A stretch of 49,276 bases of DNA from Brachionus plicatilis (GCA_010279815.1 QEOQ01000344.1:837413-886688), one strand, 5' to 3'. Shown: positions 1 through 9,354, counted from the first letter of the stretch. Numbers and translations are program-made. Notes: generated by a model from the sequence alone, not told the origin.

Positions 1-146
1 TTAACTTCATGCCAAGTTAAACTGTTTGCAAAGCTATTTAAAAATAATTTCAGACGTATTTGAAAAATATTATAATTTTAATGGCACTTTAATTGGTAAT
101 ATTAAATTATACTTAGAATATTAGATAATATTTTGTGATTTTTTTT
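1..146 (+). repeat. Left terminal inverted repeat
   Basis: Every base from 1 to 146 pairs with 3971 down to 3826. The outermost 20 bases form a small hairpin of their own, TTAACTT-CATGCC-AAGTTAA. Similarity stops inside a poly-T run that differs in length between the arms (11 T here, 8 A opposite). Perfect identity over 146 bp suggests recent formation or gene conversion. Confidence 0.9.
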
Positions 147-450
147 TTTCTCTTCTAAAATTTTAGAAAACTATCTTGAGGAAGCCAAATTTCGGATAAA
201 GTTATTACTACGCTATTTCTTATGCGTTTTAAATTTAATACAGTTATTTTTAATTTAAAAATTTTCAATAAGAATTTTTAAAAATAGTTTAAACAAACTC
301 GAACATTTTAATTCTCAAAAAAATTTCATGATATTCTATGCTAAATTTTTCTTTCAGACTTGTCTAAAGAGCTTCGAACGTGGTACACAAATATCAGAAA
401 ATAACTAAATTATCTTATCCACTTTACTTATATTTATATAAGAAAATTTG

Positions 451-585
451 TTAAATAAATGCTGTTTGAAAACTAACATAACCATCTCAGGCCAATCTCA
501 ACGTTGTTTTTTCTGCCTTGATCAAAACCATACAATAAAATCTTGTCCTCTAAAATCACTCGAATGCTCAAAATGCAAGCTTTGA
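451..585 (+). pseudogene. Zinc-knuckle (CCHC) gene fragment
   Basis: A short open frame encodes C-F-F-C-L-D-Q-N-H-T-I-K-S-C at 505-546. This fits the CX2CX4HX4C zinc knuckle typical of retroelement Gag/ORF1 and some cellular nucleic-acid-binding proteins. A second Cys pair (C-S-K-C) follows before the TGA at 583-585. A possible splice acceptor (tctcag) ends at 490. No upstream or downstream domain was found, so this is probably a retroelement-derived remnant. Its parent family cannot be named from so short a piece. Confidence 0.5.
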
Positions 586-896
586 AGATTTAAAATTCAA
601 GTCAGAAATCGGTTGGATCCTTTGATTAAACAACAATATTTTTGATCCTTTATTTGCCTACTTGTTGTAATATAAATATCATTACCTTTTGTGGACTAAA
701 GGACCTTCTCTTGGACTAAAAATTTGCCAAACAATTGATAACTAAAGTGTTTCTGCTTTCTGTCATTAAAAATTTGATTTAGCTGATTTTTATTTGTATC
801 TTCATTAGAGTAGTTTTATAAAATGTTTATTTCATTTAAAATTATTAAGAAAATAAATAAACGAAAAAAAAATTAAAAAAATCAAAAATATTAAAA
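586..896. other. No gene seen
   Basis: AT-rich sequence between the zinc-knuckle fragment and the decayed 3' end of the first BTB copy. All frames are closed by frequent stops, and no repeat or RNA gene was recognised. Confidence 0.5.
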
Positions 897-1870
897 AAAA
901 TTCACAGATTTTAAGAAAATTTGTTTTTGCTTTCTTGTTATTGAAAACGATAAAGTCAAATTATATTAGCTTAAGATTTTCTTAAAGAAGATTCAATCAT
1001 ATCAATCATACTATGAATATTATAAAATTTTGCTTCCTTCAAAAGTAGTGTTGGGCATATTTTGTCCCGAGTCGACTCGATTTTTTTTCCAGTCGACTCG
1101 AAAATATTTTTTCAAAAATTAAATTCAAAAGAAAAGTTTTAAGTTGTATTTTTCTACATAAATAACAAAGAAACTGCAAAGTCGATTTAGCTAAGTCGTT
1201 GTTTAATTTTTCTCGGCAATAGGATCTTCGAGCGATCTTCAATGGAAAAAGATCAATGTGAATTTTAAAAAACAATTTAGTTAAATAATTAATATTAGAA
1301 TTCGATAGCTGATTAGATAAAATAATTAGAAAAAAGCAGAAAATGAAAAAAATTTTTTAGGTAAAAAAAATTAAATTTAAAAGAAAATATCTTTTTGAAG
1401 TCGAGTCGAGTCGACTTGGAAAAAAAATTAGTCGATTCTAGTCGACCTAGTCGATTCTCAACACTATTCAAAAGTTCATTTTTATGGATTGAAGAAGCCA
1501 ATTCAAACTCAAAGTCAGTGTTTGCCATTCGCAAATAGTCAAGAATACATCCAAAGTATTTTGGGTTTCTGTCAATGAATATTGCTTTATTCTCGTCATA
1601 TTTTGGCTTCACAAATCCATCCACCAGTGACTCAAACATGTTTGGTAGATACAGTTTTCCATCTTTATCCATTATCTTTTTGGTCAATGTGCTTTTGAGT
1701 GTGGAGAACATGGTACCACAGACATTTATCTTCACAATGTCTGATTCAATTGTTTCATTTTTTTCGAATTGCTTAATCATGTTTTCATTGTTTGTCTCTT
1801 CATCTTTCACTTTATTTACCATTTTGCTTGCCAAATTGATTAAACAGTCAAAATCATTTTGAATAATGTG
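897..1870 (-). pseudogene. BTB(T1)-TLDc pseudogene, copy 1, split by a MITE
   Basis: Reading on the minus strand, about 1865 to 1478 matches the BTB/T1 region of the copies at 2188-2934 and 5525-6550 (KINVCGTMFSTL, MFESLVDGF, FIDRNPKYFG, DYLRMANTDF). The glycine pair in the LNVGGT motif is changed to C-G. After NELL the frame runs into a 421-bp insertion at 1046-1466. Beyond it the match resumes (EAKFYNI...DMIESSL) but meets an in-frame TAA and later frameshifts, fading near 897 inside the start of the TLDc region. The N-terminal part present in the other copies is missing above 1870. Truncation at both ends, the insertion and the stops make this a dead copy. Confidence 0.85.
1046..1466. mobile_element. 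hAT-like non-autonomous MITE with 8-bp target duplication
   Basis: The insert begins TAGTGTTG and ends CAACACTA, and is flanked by an exact 8-bp direct repeat TTCAAAAG (1038-1045 and 1467-1474). The uninterrupted paralogues at 2.4 kb and 6.1 kb show the empty site. Both subterminal regions carry several GTCGACT/GTCGAG-type motifs in inverted orientation, as expected of transposase-binding repeats. It has no coding capacity of its own. The 8-bp duplication and short terminal repeats fit the hAT superfamily; the superfamily call is inference because no transposase is present. Confidence 0.85.
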
Positions 1871-1924
1871 AATATACAAAAATTTAGTATCCAAATATAA
1901 ATTTTTTTAGATAAATTATATGCA

Positions 1925-2058
1925 TGTGTCTCTAGTCACTTTGGCTTTTAACATATTTTATGTGCACGTAGCTATGACTAATTACACATATATATGTGTT
2001 TTAAGAATTGGCTACGTCCACATAATATGTGGACGGAGTCACACTCTAAAAATTTACA
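1925..2058. repeat. Long imperfect palindrome (fold-back or MITE-like)
   Basis: The sequence is centred on a perfect 16-bp palindrome, ACACATATATATGTGT, at 1984-1999. Symmetric arms extend outward: CGTAGC at 1967-1972 pairs with GCTACG at 2011-2016, and TGTG(C/G)ACGTA pairs across 1961-1970 and 2013-2022, with one-base offsets beyond. The right arm contains a second tight hairpin, CGTCCACATA-A-TATGTGGACG (2015-2035). It lies between the two BTB copies in no coding frame. Most likely a small fold-back element; a transcribed hairpin RNA is possible but unsupported. Confidence 0.6.
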
Positions 2059-2187
2059 AAGTTGAAAAAAAAATTTTTTCATCTTCTTTATTTTTCAAAA
2101 TGAAAGTCAAAACTAAAAGTATTTGATTTAGTAAGAATTTGTAAAAGGAAAAAAATGAACTTATTTTTTTTTAATTAATAATCATCA

Positions 2188-2934
2188 TTAAATATTCATT
2201 TTCATTGATGATTTCATGATTTTATTTTCTTTTATTTTTTTCCTTTGATTTTTTTTCTCTCTAAATAAATGTTTTTTAATTGATATCTCGAAACTATTTT
2301 GTTCTTCACTGTCACTATCACTTATTAATTCTTCTTTGTATTGAATGCCACCTGCGTTTTTGTTTTTCAAAATAATAGCTTCTAAACTTTTAGCATTTAA
2401 GGAAGATTCAATTAAGTCAACTAGACCCTGAATATTGTAAAATTTTGCTTCCTTCATAAGTTCATTTTGATCAATTTTGAATGCCAATTCATACTCAAAG
2501 TCAGTGTTTGCCATTCGCAAATAGTCAAGAATAGATCCAAAGTATTTTGGATTTCTGTCAATGAATATTGCTTTATTCTCGTCATATTTTGGCTTCACAA
2601 ATCCATCCACTAAAGACTCAAACATGTTTGATAGATACAGTTTTCCATCTTTATCCTTTATCTTCTTGGTCAATGTGGTTTGGAGTGTGGAGAACATGGT
2701 ACCACCGACATTTAGCTTCACAATGTCTGATTCAATTGTTTCATATTTTTTGAATTGTTTAATCATGTTATCATTGTTTGTCTCTTCATCTTTCACTTTA
2801 TTTACCATCTTGTTTGCCCAATTGATTAAACAGTCAAAATCATTTTGTATAATGTCAATCTTGTCCTCAAATGATTCTTTGATTGTTGATAAAGATTTGC
2901 TTGTTTCATCAATTCGCTTTTTTTCATTTTCCAT
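2188..2934 (-). CDS. BTB/T1-domain protein, copy 2, without TLDc domain
   Basis: A 248-residue open frame starts at a real ATG. An N-terminal helical segment (about residues 1-60) leads into a T1-type BTB domain of the KCTD/potassium-channel-tetramerisation class: KLNVGGTMFSTL near 73-84, MFESLVDGF, FIDRNPKYFG, LDYLRMANTDF, then the helix EAKFYNIQGLVDLIE. T1 domains of this family form oligomers and often serve as cullin-3 adaptors; that role is only inferred here. Copy 3 continues into a TLDc domain, but this copy has an acidic stretch (SDSDSEE) and a lysine-rich tail. It may be a functional BTB-only variant or a copy that lost its second half. Its upstream ~250 bp resembles that of copy 3. 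Confidence 0.7.
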   Translation of the reverse strand: MENEKKRIDETSKSLSTIKESFEDKIDIIQNDFDCLINWANKMVNKVKDEETNNDNMIKQFKKYETIESDIVKLNVGGTMFSTLQTTLTKKIKDKDGKLYLSNMFESLVDGFVKPKYDENKAIFIDRNPKYFGSILDYLRMANTDFEYELAFKIDQNELMKEAKFYNIQGLVDLIESSLNAKSLEAIILKNKNAGGIQYKEELISDSDSEEQNSFEISIKKHLFREKKNQRKKIKENKIMKSSMKMNI

Positions 2935-3039
2935 TTTCTTCTTTTCTTTTACGTTTTTTAAATATTTTCATTAAATAGCCAAAAAATTTCTCTATCCTTT
3001 TGAATTTGAATGTGATAATAATTTTCTCGAAATTTCTAA

Positions 3040-3300
3040 ACGGCAAGGAATGGAATCTTAACAGCCTATTTAAATTTTTGCACTCAAATTCTGTTCGTCC
3101 TACAATTAAAAGAGCGTTTCTATGATGCTACGATAAGCCTCTTGTAAAAGCTCTATCCTTAGCTTAATACTAAAAAAATTTCAAAAAAGTCATTTTTATT
3201 TTTAAAAAATTATTATACAAATACATTCTAAATATCGTGATAATCTTTAGTAAAATTTTTTTAGTAAAATTAGTATAATTTTTAGTAAAATCTTATATTT
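3040..3300 (-). promoter_or_regulatory. Duplicated upstream region of BTB copy 2
   Basis: Blocks here match 6575-6815, upstream of copy 3, in the same order: GAATCTTAACA, GCACTCAAATTCTGTT, AGCTTAAT followed by a poly-A tract, and TACATTCTAAAT. The gene copies were therefore duplicated together with upstream DNA, which probably holds the promoter. No TATA box or transcription start can be fixed by eye. Confidence 0.5.
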
Positions 3301-3825
3301 TTTAATTTTTTTGTTTCCAATTCACCTTTGCTGAGCCTTATGGGTCTACGCAATCTGGGAAATCATTAATTTCAGCAATCTTACTACTTCGAAATTAACT
3401 AGATTAAAGCACACATAGGATATTTAGATTTTATTGTTTTTAAAGAAAAATCTTTTTATTTTATTTATTTTTTTATAGAAATAAGAATTTTAATTTAAAA
3501 TGGTGAATTTTTCAAATTATTTAAAATATTCATGAATAAAGAAAATTTGATTTTTTTTACTTAAAAATATTAAACAGTCTTTTAAAAAGTTTTCAAAAAT
3601 CAATTTAAAAACAAAGAGCTATAAAATTTTTAAATAGGTGAATGGCTTTCATAATGCAAAAAATATTTGAATAAATCATTCTATCAGAATTATATCACAA
3701 TTTTTATAAAGCATATTTATCTGAAAATATCGATAATTCTTTAAGATCTAAATGTTATTTTTTCTTAGAGATTTTCAAAATTTTTTTTTTTTGAATTTTA
3801 TAAGAATTTATTCGAAAAATTCAAT
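3301..3825. other. No gene seen
   Basis: AT-rich DNA between the BTB copy 2 upstream region and the right inverted repeat. No open frame of note, RNA gene or repeat was recognised. Confidence 0.5.
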
Positions 3826-3971
3826 AAAAAAAATCACAAAATATTATCTAATATTCTAAGTATAATTTAATATTACCAATTAAAGTGCCATTAAAATTAT
3901 AATATTTTTCAAATACGTCTGAAATTATTTTTAAATAGCTTTGCAAACAGTTTAACTTGGCATGAAGTTAA
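3826..3971 (-). repeat. Right terminal inverted repeat
   Basis: Exact reverse complement of 1-146. The outer end falls at 3971, directly before unrelated sequence beginning ggacttcg. Confidence 0.9.
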
Positions 3972-4144
3972 GGACTTCGAAAAAAGTGGATCAAATGCTC
4001 AAATCCCATCGGTGTTTTCAACAAAGAAGGATTCATTTTTTCGAACCTGTAGCAAAGCGTTTCAAAGAAATAAACCGTTAATTTTTTTAGTGGAAAAAAC
4101 ACTATTCGTGCAAAAATAAAAAACCTTAGAATGCCTTGGAAAGA

Positions 4145-4620
4145 AATTTTTGTCACCCTCCTATTTTTTCATCCGGGCTTGGGACCGGCATACGGCATAG
4201 TTATGACGGCGTCTTCCCCTAAGAAGCACGTGGGACGTTCATCATAAACAGCGCCACTCATCCGAGCACTTTTAATTTGGCTGCGAACTCGGCTACTATT
4301 TAGACTAGCTTGGAACCACAAACCAAGCGACATTCTCAATTTAGAAAGAGAGAATGCCTTAACTTTAGTGCTTCCAAAGTTACGGCTATCCAAAGAGGGT
4401 CAGCTGTAAAACAAGTTCTCGCTCTGTTAAGATTCTATACTGGATGATGGTCAAGCCAGCGGCACCCTCATACGACAAGACTAGGACAAAGACCCATAGA
4501 TCTATGTACCCGTAATACAGCTCTTCTTCAGACACGTAGAAGACCACATAGTGTGGCTGCCACCACCCTCCTCTTTTCTCATCCTGGGCTTGGGACCGGC
4601 TTACGGCAGAGTTATGGTGG
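4145..4620 (-). mobile_element. Retroelement-like repeat with two copies of a conserved 3' tail
   Basis: This block is clearly more GC-rich than its surroundings. On the minus strand it ends with ATGCCGTATGCCGGTCCCAA followed by GCCCGGATGAAAAAATAGGA and GGGTGAC (about 4198 down to 4152). A second version of the same tail lies at about 4616-4556, so it looks like two head-to-tail 3' ends about 415 bp apart. A 74-codon open frame crosses it but shows no recognisable domain. The tail recurs at 4935-4990 and, decayed, at 45950-45998. Repeated shared 3' ends suggest a LINE- or SINE-type family; the clade is not identified. Confidence 0.55.
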
Positions 4621-4934
4621 CTTATAATGTATTTTTAATAAAAGCTTTATTTTTTAAAATTGATTAAAATAATTCATTGTTTCATCCTTCTTTTAATTGA
4701 TTCTTCTAAAATCTTTATTTGAAAACTTTAAAGACAAATTTAAATTCGACATTTGGTTAGAAAATATCCGAGCTATTATAATTTGACAACGAACTCAATG
4801 TATTTCAAGACACTTGAAAAATAATTAAAGTTAAAGCTTGAACAAAATTTCAATTTTTTACCTAAAGAATGTTTTTTTTCAAAGATCTGTTTTTTTTTTA
4901 ATTAAAATAGTTAAAAATATTTGTACGTAAAATT
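4621..4934. other. No gene seen
   Basis: AT-rich spacer between two retroelement-like repeats. Nothing recognisable on either strand. Confidence 0.5.
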
Positions 4935-5165
4935 TTTGTCACCATCCTATTTTTTCATCCAGGCTTGGGACCGGCATACGGCATAGTTATATCAATAAGT
5001 TGAAGCACTCAATGTTAACAGCTTTAAATCACGCATTGATTGCTCGATGTGTAGCAATCAATCACATGAGCTGTCATTGTGTGCCCCGTCAGGATACTTC
5101 CTGACTAGCCAGCTTCAGTCGAAATTACTTCAACTATTATTACTACTACAATGACAATAACATAA
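4935..5165 (-). mobile_element. Third copy of the retroelement-like 3' tail
   Basis: Minus-strand sequence ends with the same tail as 4145-4200 (CCGGTCCCAAGCCTGGATGA then an A-run and GGATGGTGAC) and the same flank, CAAAAATTT. Upstream it has GC-richer sequence different from the copy at 4145-4620, including CCTGACGGGGCACACAATGA. The two copies therefore share only the terminus, as 5'-truncated or mosaic retroelement copies do. Confidence 0.5.
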
Positions 5166-5524
5166 TTGATTCGTTCTTTACATTCTTTTAATAATTTTTC
5201 GTTCCTATAATAGAAAATATGTTCCTTTAATTGCTATCCTCTCCGGATTTAATACTTAAAATAATTTTCTTTTTGTTAAAATTTTATTTTTTAATTTTTT
5301 GTTTATAAATTATTTTTGTATTTTTGTGACAAAAAAGCATTATTTTTTGAAGTTCAACTAATTTAAAAAAAGTAAAAATGTTCAGAAAATGAAATTTTAT
5401 TTAATTAAATAAAGGAATTAAATAGCAATTTTTATTATCTAATTAGGTTGTATTTAAAGATAGAAAGTACTGTTATATATAAAAAAAAATTTTTAAAAAA
5501 TAAATCAATTAAAGATTTTTTATA
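5166..5524. other. No gene seen; 3' flank of BTB-TLDc copy 3
   Basis: AT-rich sequence without coding signal. It probably contains the 3' UTR of the minus-strand gene ending at 5525. Confidence 0.4.
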
Positions 5525-6550
5525 TTAACTAAGAGAAAAAACTTCAATTTGAGAAACAGTAAATTGTTGTTATCCCGCAAGATATGTACTTTGACTTCCA
5601 TAGGATTCAGTAATTGATGAATTTTGATTATGTGAATTGAAATTGCTAAATATTTGAATATCTGGACCAGATCCAAACCATGGACCATAATATGAGCGGC
5701 AATAAATAGCAAATGCTTGACATGCTGGACGTATCGTTGCTTTTAAATTGGAATTAATACTAAAAATAAAAGCATTCGGATCACTTTTATAACAAGAATT
5801 CCCATCCCATGACTGCTCAGTGTATCCACCAAAAATATAATTTCCTGTTGTCTCGATAATTGTAAGGGTTATTTTTGCATGATCACATATTGAGTGAAAA
5901 TTTTGTGCTGAAAATCCATCTCTTGTTGCACGGTATAAAAGCTCTAGTCTAGTTTTTGAAGGGAATTCACAGATTTTGAACAAGTTTTTTCTTGAATCTT
6001 CGGTATTCAAAATTATTGAGTCAAAACTATTAGCATTTAAGGAAAATTCAATTAAATCAACTAAACCCTGAATATTGTAAAATTTTGCTTCCTTCAATAG
6101 CTCAGTTTTATCGATTGACGAAGCTAATTCATACTCAATGTCAGTGTTTGCCATTCGCAAATAGTCAAGAATACATCCAAAGTATTTTGGGTTTCTGTCA
6201 ATGAATATAGCTTTATTCTCGTCATATTTTGGCTTCACAAATCCATCCACTAAAGACTCAAACATGTTTGGTAGATACAGTTTTCCATCTTTATCCTTTA
6301 TCTTTTTGGTCAATGTTCTTTTGAGTGTGGAGAACATGGTACCACCGACATTTAGCTTCACAATGTCTGATTCAATTGTTTCATATTTTTTGAATTGCTT
6401 AATCATGTTATGATTGTTTGTCTCTTCATCTTTCATTTTATTTATCATCTTGTTTGCCAAATTGATTAAACATTCAAAATCATTTTTTATAATTTCAATC
6501 TTGTCCACAAATGATTCCTTAATTGTTGATAAAGACTGATCGTTTGTCAT
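5525..6550 (-). pseudogene. BTB(T1)-TLDc protein, copy 3, one in-frame TAA near the C-terminus
   Basis: From ATG at 6550, 326 codons run to a TAA at 5570-5572. A helical N-terminus is followed by a T1-type BTB domain (about residues 62-170; KLNVGGTMF, FIDRNPKYFGCILDYL) and a TLDc domain (about 183-326; NYIFGGYTEQSWDG near 237-250, SDPNAFIFSI, YGPWFGSGPDIQI). TLDc proteins elsewhere act in oxidative-stress and V-ATPase-linked functions; with a T1 domain this may be an oligomeric adaptor. Directly after the TAA the same frame continues QQFTVSQIEVFSLS and then stops at 5525. That segment matches the last strand usual for TLDc domains. The gene is thus either recently inactivated, slightly shortened, read through, or affected by a base error. 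It is the most complete family member in the window. Confidence 0.75.
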
Positions 6551-6574
6551 TTTATTTTTTGATTTTTTTAATTT

Positions 6575-6815
6575 TTTAGCTGAATCTTAACAATTCATTT
6601 TAATTATAGCACTCAAATTCTGTTAAGCATGCAATTTCAATAGGGAGTTTTTATGCCGCTCCGATAATTTACTTAAATAAACTCTCTCCCTAGCTTAATT
6701 CTATAAAAAAAAATTTCAAGTCGTTTTTAATTTTTAAATTCTATTTTACAAAATACATTCTAAATGTCGTTTCCATCCTATTTTCATAATCTTTAATAAA
6801 ATCTTAAACTGCTTA
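6575..6815 (-). promoter_or_regulatory. Duplicated upstream region of BTB copy 3
   Basis: Counterpart of 3040-3300: GAATCTTAACA, GCACTCAAATTCTGTT, CTAGCTTAATTCT and TACATTCTAAATGTCG occur in the same order and spacing order upstream of the ATG. Shared retention in two diverged copies is compatible with promoter function, but age of duplication alone could explain it. Confidence 0.45.
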
Positions 6816-8082
6816 ATTTTCATCTATTTTTTATTCAATATTATCGTTGCTTCATTTCTACTCAACAAGAAGTGTCCTTTATTATGATTTAAATTCATAA
6901 ATTTTTTAATATTTTTAATTTTTACAAGAAATGATATTTTTTTTCAGTCTAAATTACTTTATCAAGTCATTTAACAAATCGTCCTTTTATTAAATCAAAT
7001 CTTTGATTTTTTTTAATAAGAAAATAAATTAATTTCATTTAATGAGTTTATAATCTAAAAGAGTAATTATTTGATATTCCACAGTTAATTTCGTAATTAT
7101 TTTCCAAACCCCTTTTTAGGGGCATAGTTTAGCTATAAATCGGTAAAAGAAGTTAAAAAATTCTTTTTAGATAAAAAAAATATTTAAAAAATCCAAAAAA
7201 AAAAATTAAAATAGAAGCTAATCAATTTAAAATACAATGCCGGAATTAAGTTTATAACAGCCTTCAGTTGATATCAGCTAATATCAGATGACAATAAATG
7301 ATATCAGGTTTGTGATGGTACCAGCTGATGTCATTATTTTTTGGGCAAAATTGCTATTAACTGGTATCAGATTCGATCAGATGATATTAGATGGTAACAT
7401 AAATTTCATTTTATCTAAATCTAATTTTTGGATTTTTTTAGCTCTCTTTTTGGGGAAAATTTTGAATTTCTGTTTGTTGTAAAAAAAAATAGTAAAATAT
7501 TGGTTTACTCTTTATTCAAAAAAGTCTATATGTTTGATTTTTCTCCTTTTTTTCAATAACCACAGGAATAGCATTTTTTAATTTAATGCGTTAGAATTTC
7601 TTGTAGTGTCTTATCGCTGGACTAATTTCTTAATTGTTTTGACAGAATCATTTTCTAACTTTTCATTGTTGGTGAGAAAAATTGATTTAAATTTAAAAAA
7701 AATAATTTCAGCACATTTTTTGTGTCGTAGAATTTTTACCAATATACTTATATATATTTAAATTATAAAATTTAGTATTAATTAAAAAAGAACAGTTTTC
7801 TTTTAATATTACCCATTATTGATTCAGATTAAATAATGAACAAATTAAACTTTCAATTAACCAAAAAGTTTTAAAGTATCAAAAAAATTAATAAAAAAAA
7901 ATTAACGCAAATATTCAATAAAAAAAGAGAAGGAAATAAATACTTGTAAATGTTAAGATTTAAATTAATAACTTTCTTTTGTATCTTTTTATTAGATAAA
8001 TTTTTTATTTTTTACAATCAGTTTTCAGAGATAAATATTCTCCTTTAATATTTATCCGTATTAATCTTTATATTCTTTAAAG
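6816..8082. other. No gene seen
   Basis: AT-rich intergenic DNA. A 64-codon open frame at 7288-7482 (plus) has no domain or splice context and is not accepted as a gene. Confidence 0.5.
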
Positions 8083-8190
8083 ACATTGTGAATTTTACTA
8101 CATTAAACAAAAACAAAATATTAAAAATGTCAAAGCTTTAGTTCTGAAGGACCAAAACATGTTCTGTAAATTGCAGCTATTGACAGAAAC
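8083..8190 (+). repeat. Dispersed repeat also present at 45.6-45.95 kb
   Basis: The segment from ACATTGTGAATTTT to about ATTGCAGCTATTGAC matches the reverse complement of 45861-45954 and, in part, the forward sequence 45611-45672. The shared core is AAGCTTTAGTTCTGAAGGAC with CAAAACATGTTCTGTAAATTG (small differences between copies). On the strand opposite to this copy the core reads as a short peptide, CFGPSELKL, in all three copies. It may derive from a coding sequence. Confidence 0.65.
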
Positions 8191-8344
8191 AAAAAATAGA
8201 ATATAATAATAAAATTTTTACCTTTTTTTACAAAAATTTACCGAAATTTACGTTAATTTTCGTCAAATAATTCAATCAAATTTTAATTTTTTTCCTTTTT
8301 CAAAAATTGAAAAAATAAATTTTTTTTTTTTTGAAATTTTGGAA

Positions 8345-8411
8345 ATTTTCACACTAGGATTTTTTAAATAATAAATTTTTAATTTTATTTAAAAAATCCT
8401 AGTGTGAAAAT
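8345..8411. repeat. Perfect 26-bp-arm hairpin
   Basis: Arms 8345-8370 and 8386-8411 are exact reverse complements, separated by 15 nt. The arm reads CACACTAGG then a T-run and AAATA. The size and perfection suggest a minimal palindromic MITE remnant. A structured RNA element or replication-generated palindrome would look alike. Confidence 0.75.
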
Positions 8412-9354
8412 AGTTAATATCTACAGTGCTGCTACGATACCTTGAATTCACCATTTTCTATCTTTAGTATTCAAGTTGTTTTTTTCTTCAATATTTGTCA
8501 ATAATGTCCTTTTCCAGGATCTAAAATCTGAGAATAATTAATTTTTTAATATTATAAAAAGATTTGTAGAAAACATATTCAGATTTTTTTTATTCCAAGG
8601 AATCGACAAATTTCCCAGTTGAATCTTATATCATCAAACCAGAATTATTCCAAAATGATTGATTTCACATCAAATTCTAAATAAACATTAATCTGGCCGA
8701 ATCTAATTTTTTTTTTCCTTAAACTATTGATATAAACATTTAGTGAGGATTGTTCGATACTTTTATTTCTTCCGAAGAAATTCTTCAACTATAGAACGCT
8801 TTTTGAAATTAAAAAGGAAGAAAAAATAGAAGACTGTCAGAATATGGTCTTAAAAAGATGAAAACTAAATTAATCCTTTAAAATTTTAAAAAAGAAGAAA
8901 CTTGATGGGAAAAAAATTTTTTAACCCAAGAGACTTACAATAAAGATTTTTAAGTAATTATTTTGTTAAATAATTTTTTACTTAATAGTAAAATATAGTA
9001 TAAAAGTGTCATCTATTAAATTTAATTATTTATCTGTTATTTTTTTCCTTACTTTTTTATAAAAAATAACTATAGAATATGCCACGTTTTATTTTGGATT
9101 TGAATTTAAAGTTCTACATTTTAATCTAACCATGATATTCACATATCGATCAATACCAATAATCAAAATCAAAGTTATTCCCAAAAAGTGGTTATTTAAG
9201 TTTGCTCGGTCCAGGCAATTAAATTTTTTTGATAGAGAAGTTTTTTCTATCATTTAAAAAAATGATTTTCAATTCAATTTTTTTAATATTTTATTTTATT
9301 GCTTTTTTTAGATAAAAATAAAATTTTTACTATTAATTAATCCTCAAATCAAGC
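8412..9354. other. No gene seen
   Basis: AT-rich spacer before the fourth BTB remnant; all frames are closed and no RNA gene or repeat was recognised. Confidence 0.5.

Larger units (their letters stand above)
1..3971. mobile_element. 3.97-kb unit bounded by perfect 146-bp terminal inverted repeats
   Basis: The first 146 bases are repeated as an exact reverse complement at 3826-3971. The window begins exactly at one outer end, and the other end is followed by unrelated sequence. Between the repeats lie a zinc-knuckle fragment (plus), a broken BTB-TLDc copy with a nested MITE, a palindromic element and a BTB copy (both BTB copies on minus). No transposase was recognised. It could be a non-autonomous TIR or fold-back element, a composite of captured sequence, or an inverted duplication that also ended the assembly contig. 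A target-site duplication cannot be tested because nothing lies left of base 1. Confidence 0.6.

Noticed and set aside
2561..2974. 137-codon plus-strand frame opposite BTB copy 2
   Set aside because: The same antisense frame appears opposite every BTB copy. It follows from the BTB codons and has no family features.
4169..4393. 74-codon frame in the retroelement-like repeat
   Set aside because: It ends within the conserved tail motif and has no domain. More likely a chance frame in GC-richer repeat DNA.
5525..5572. Reassigned TAA (alternative genetic code)
   Set aside because: Other genes in the window, including MCM6 exons and the ALMS-motif gene, use no internal TAA, and several end in TAA. 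A code change is not needed.
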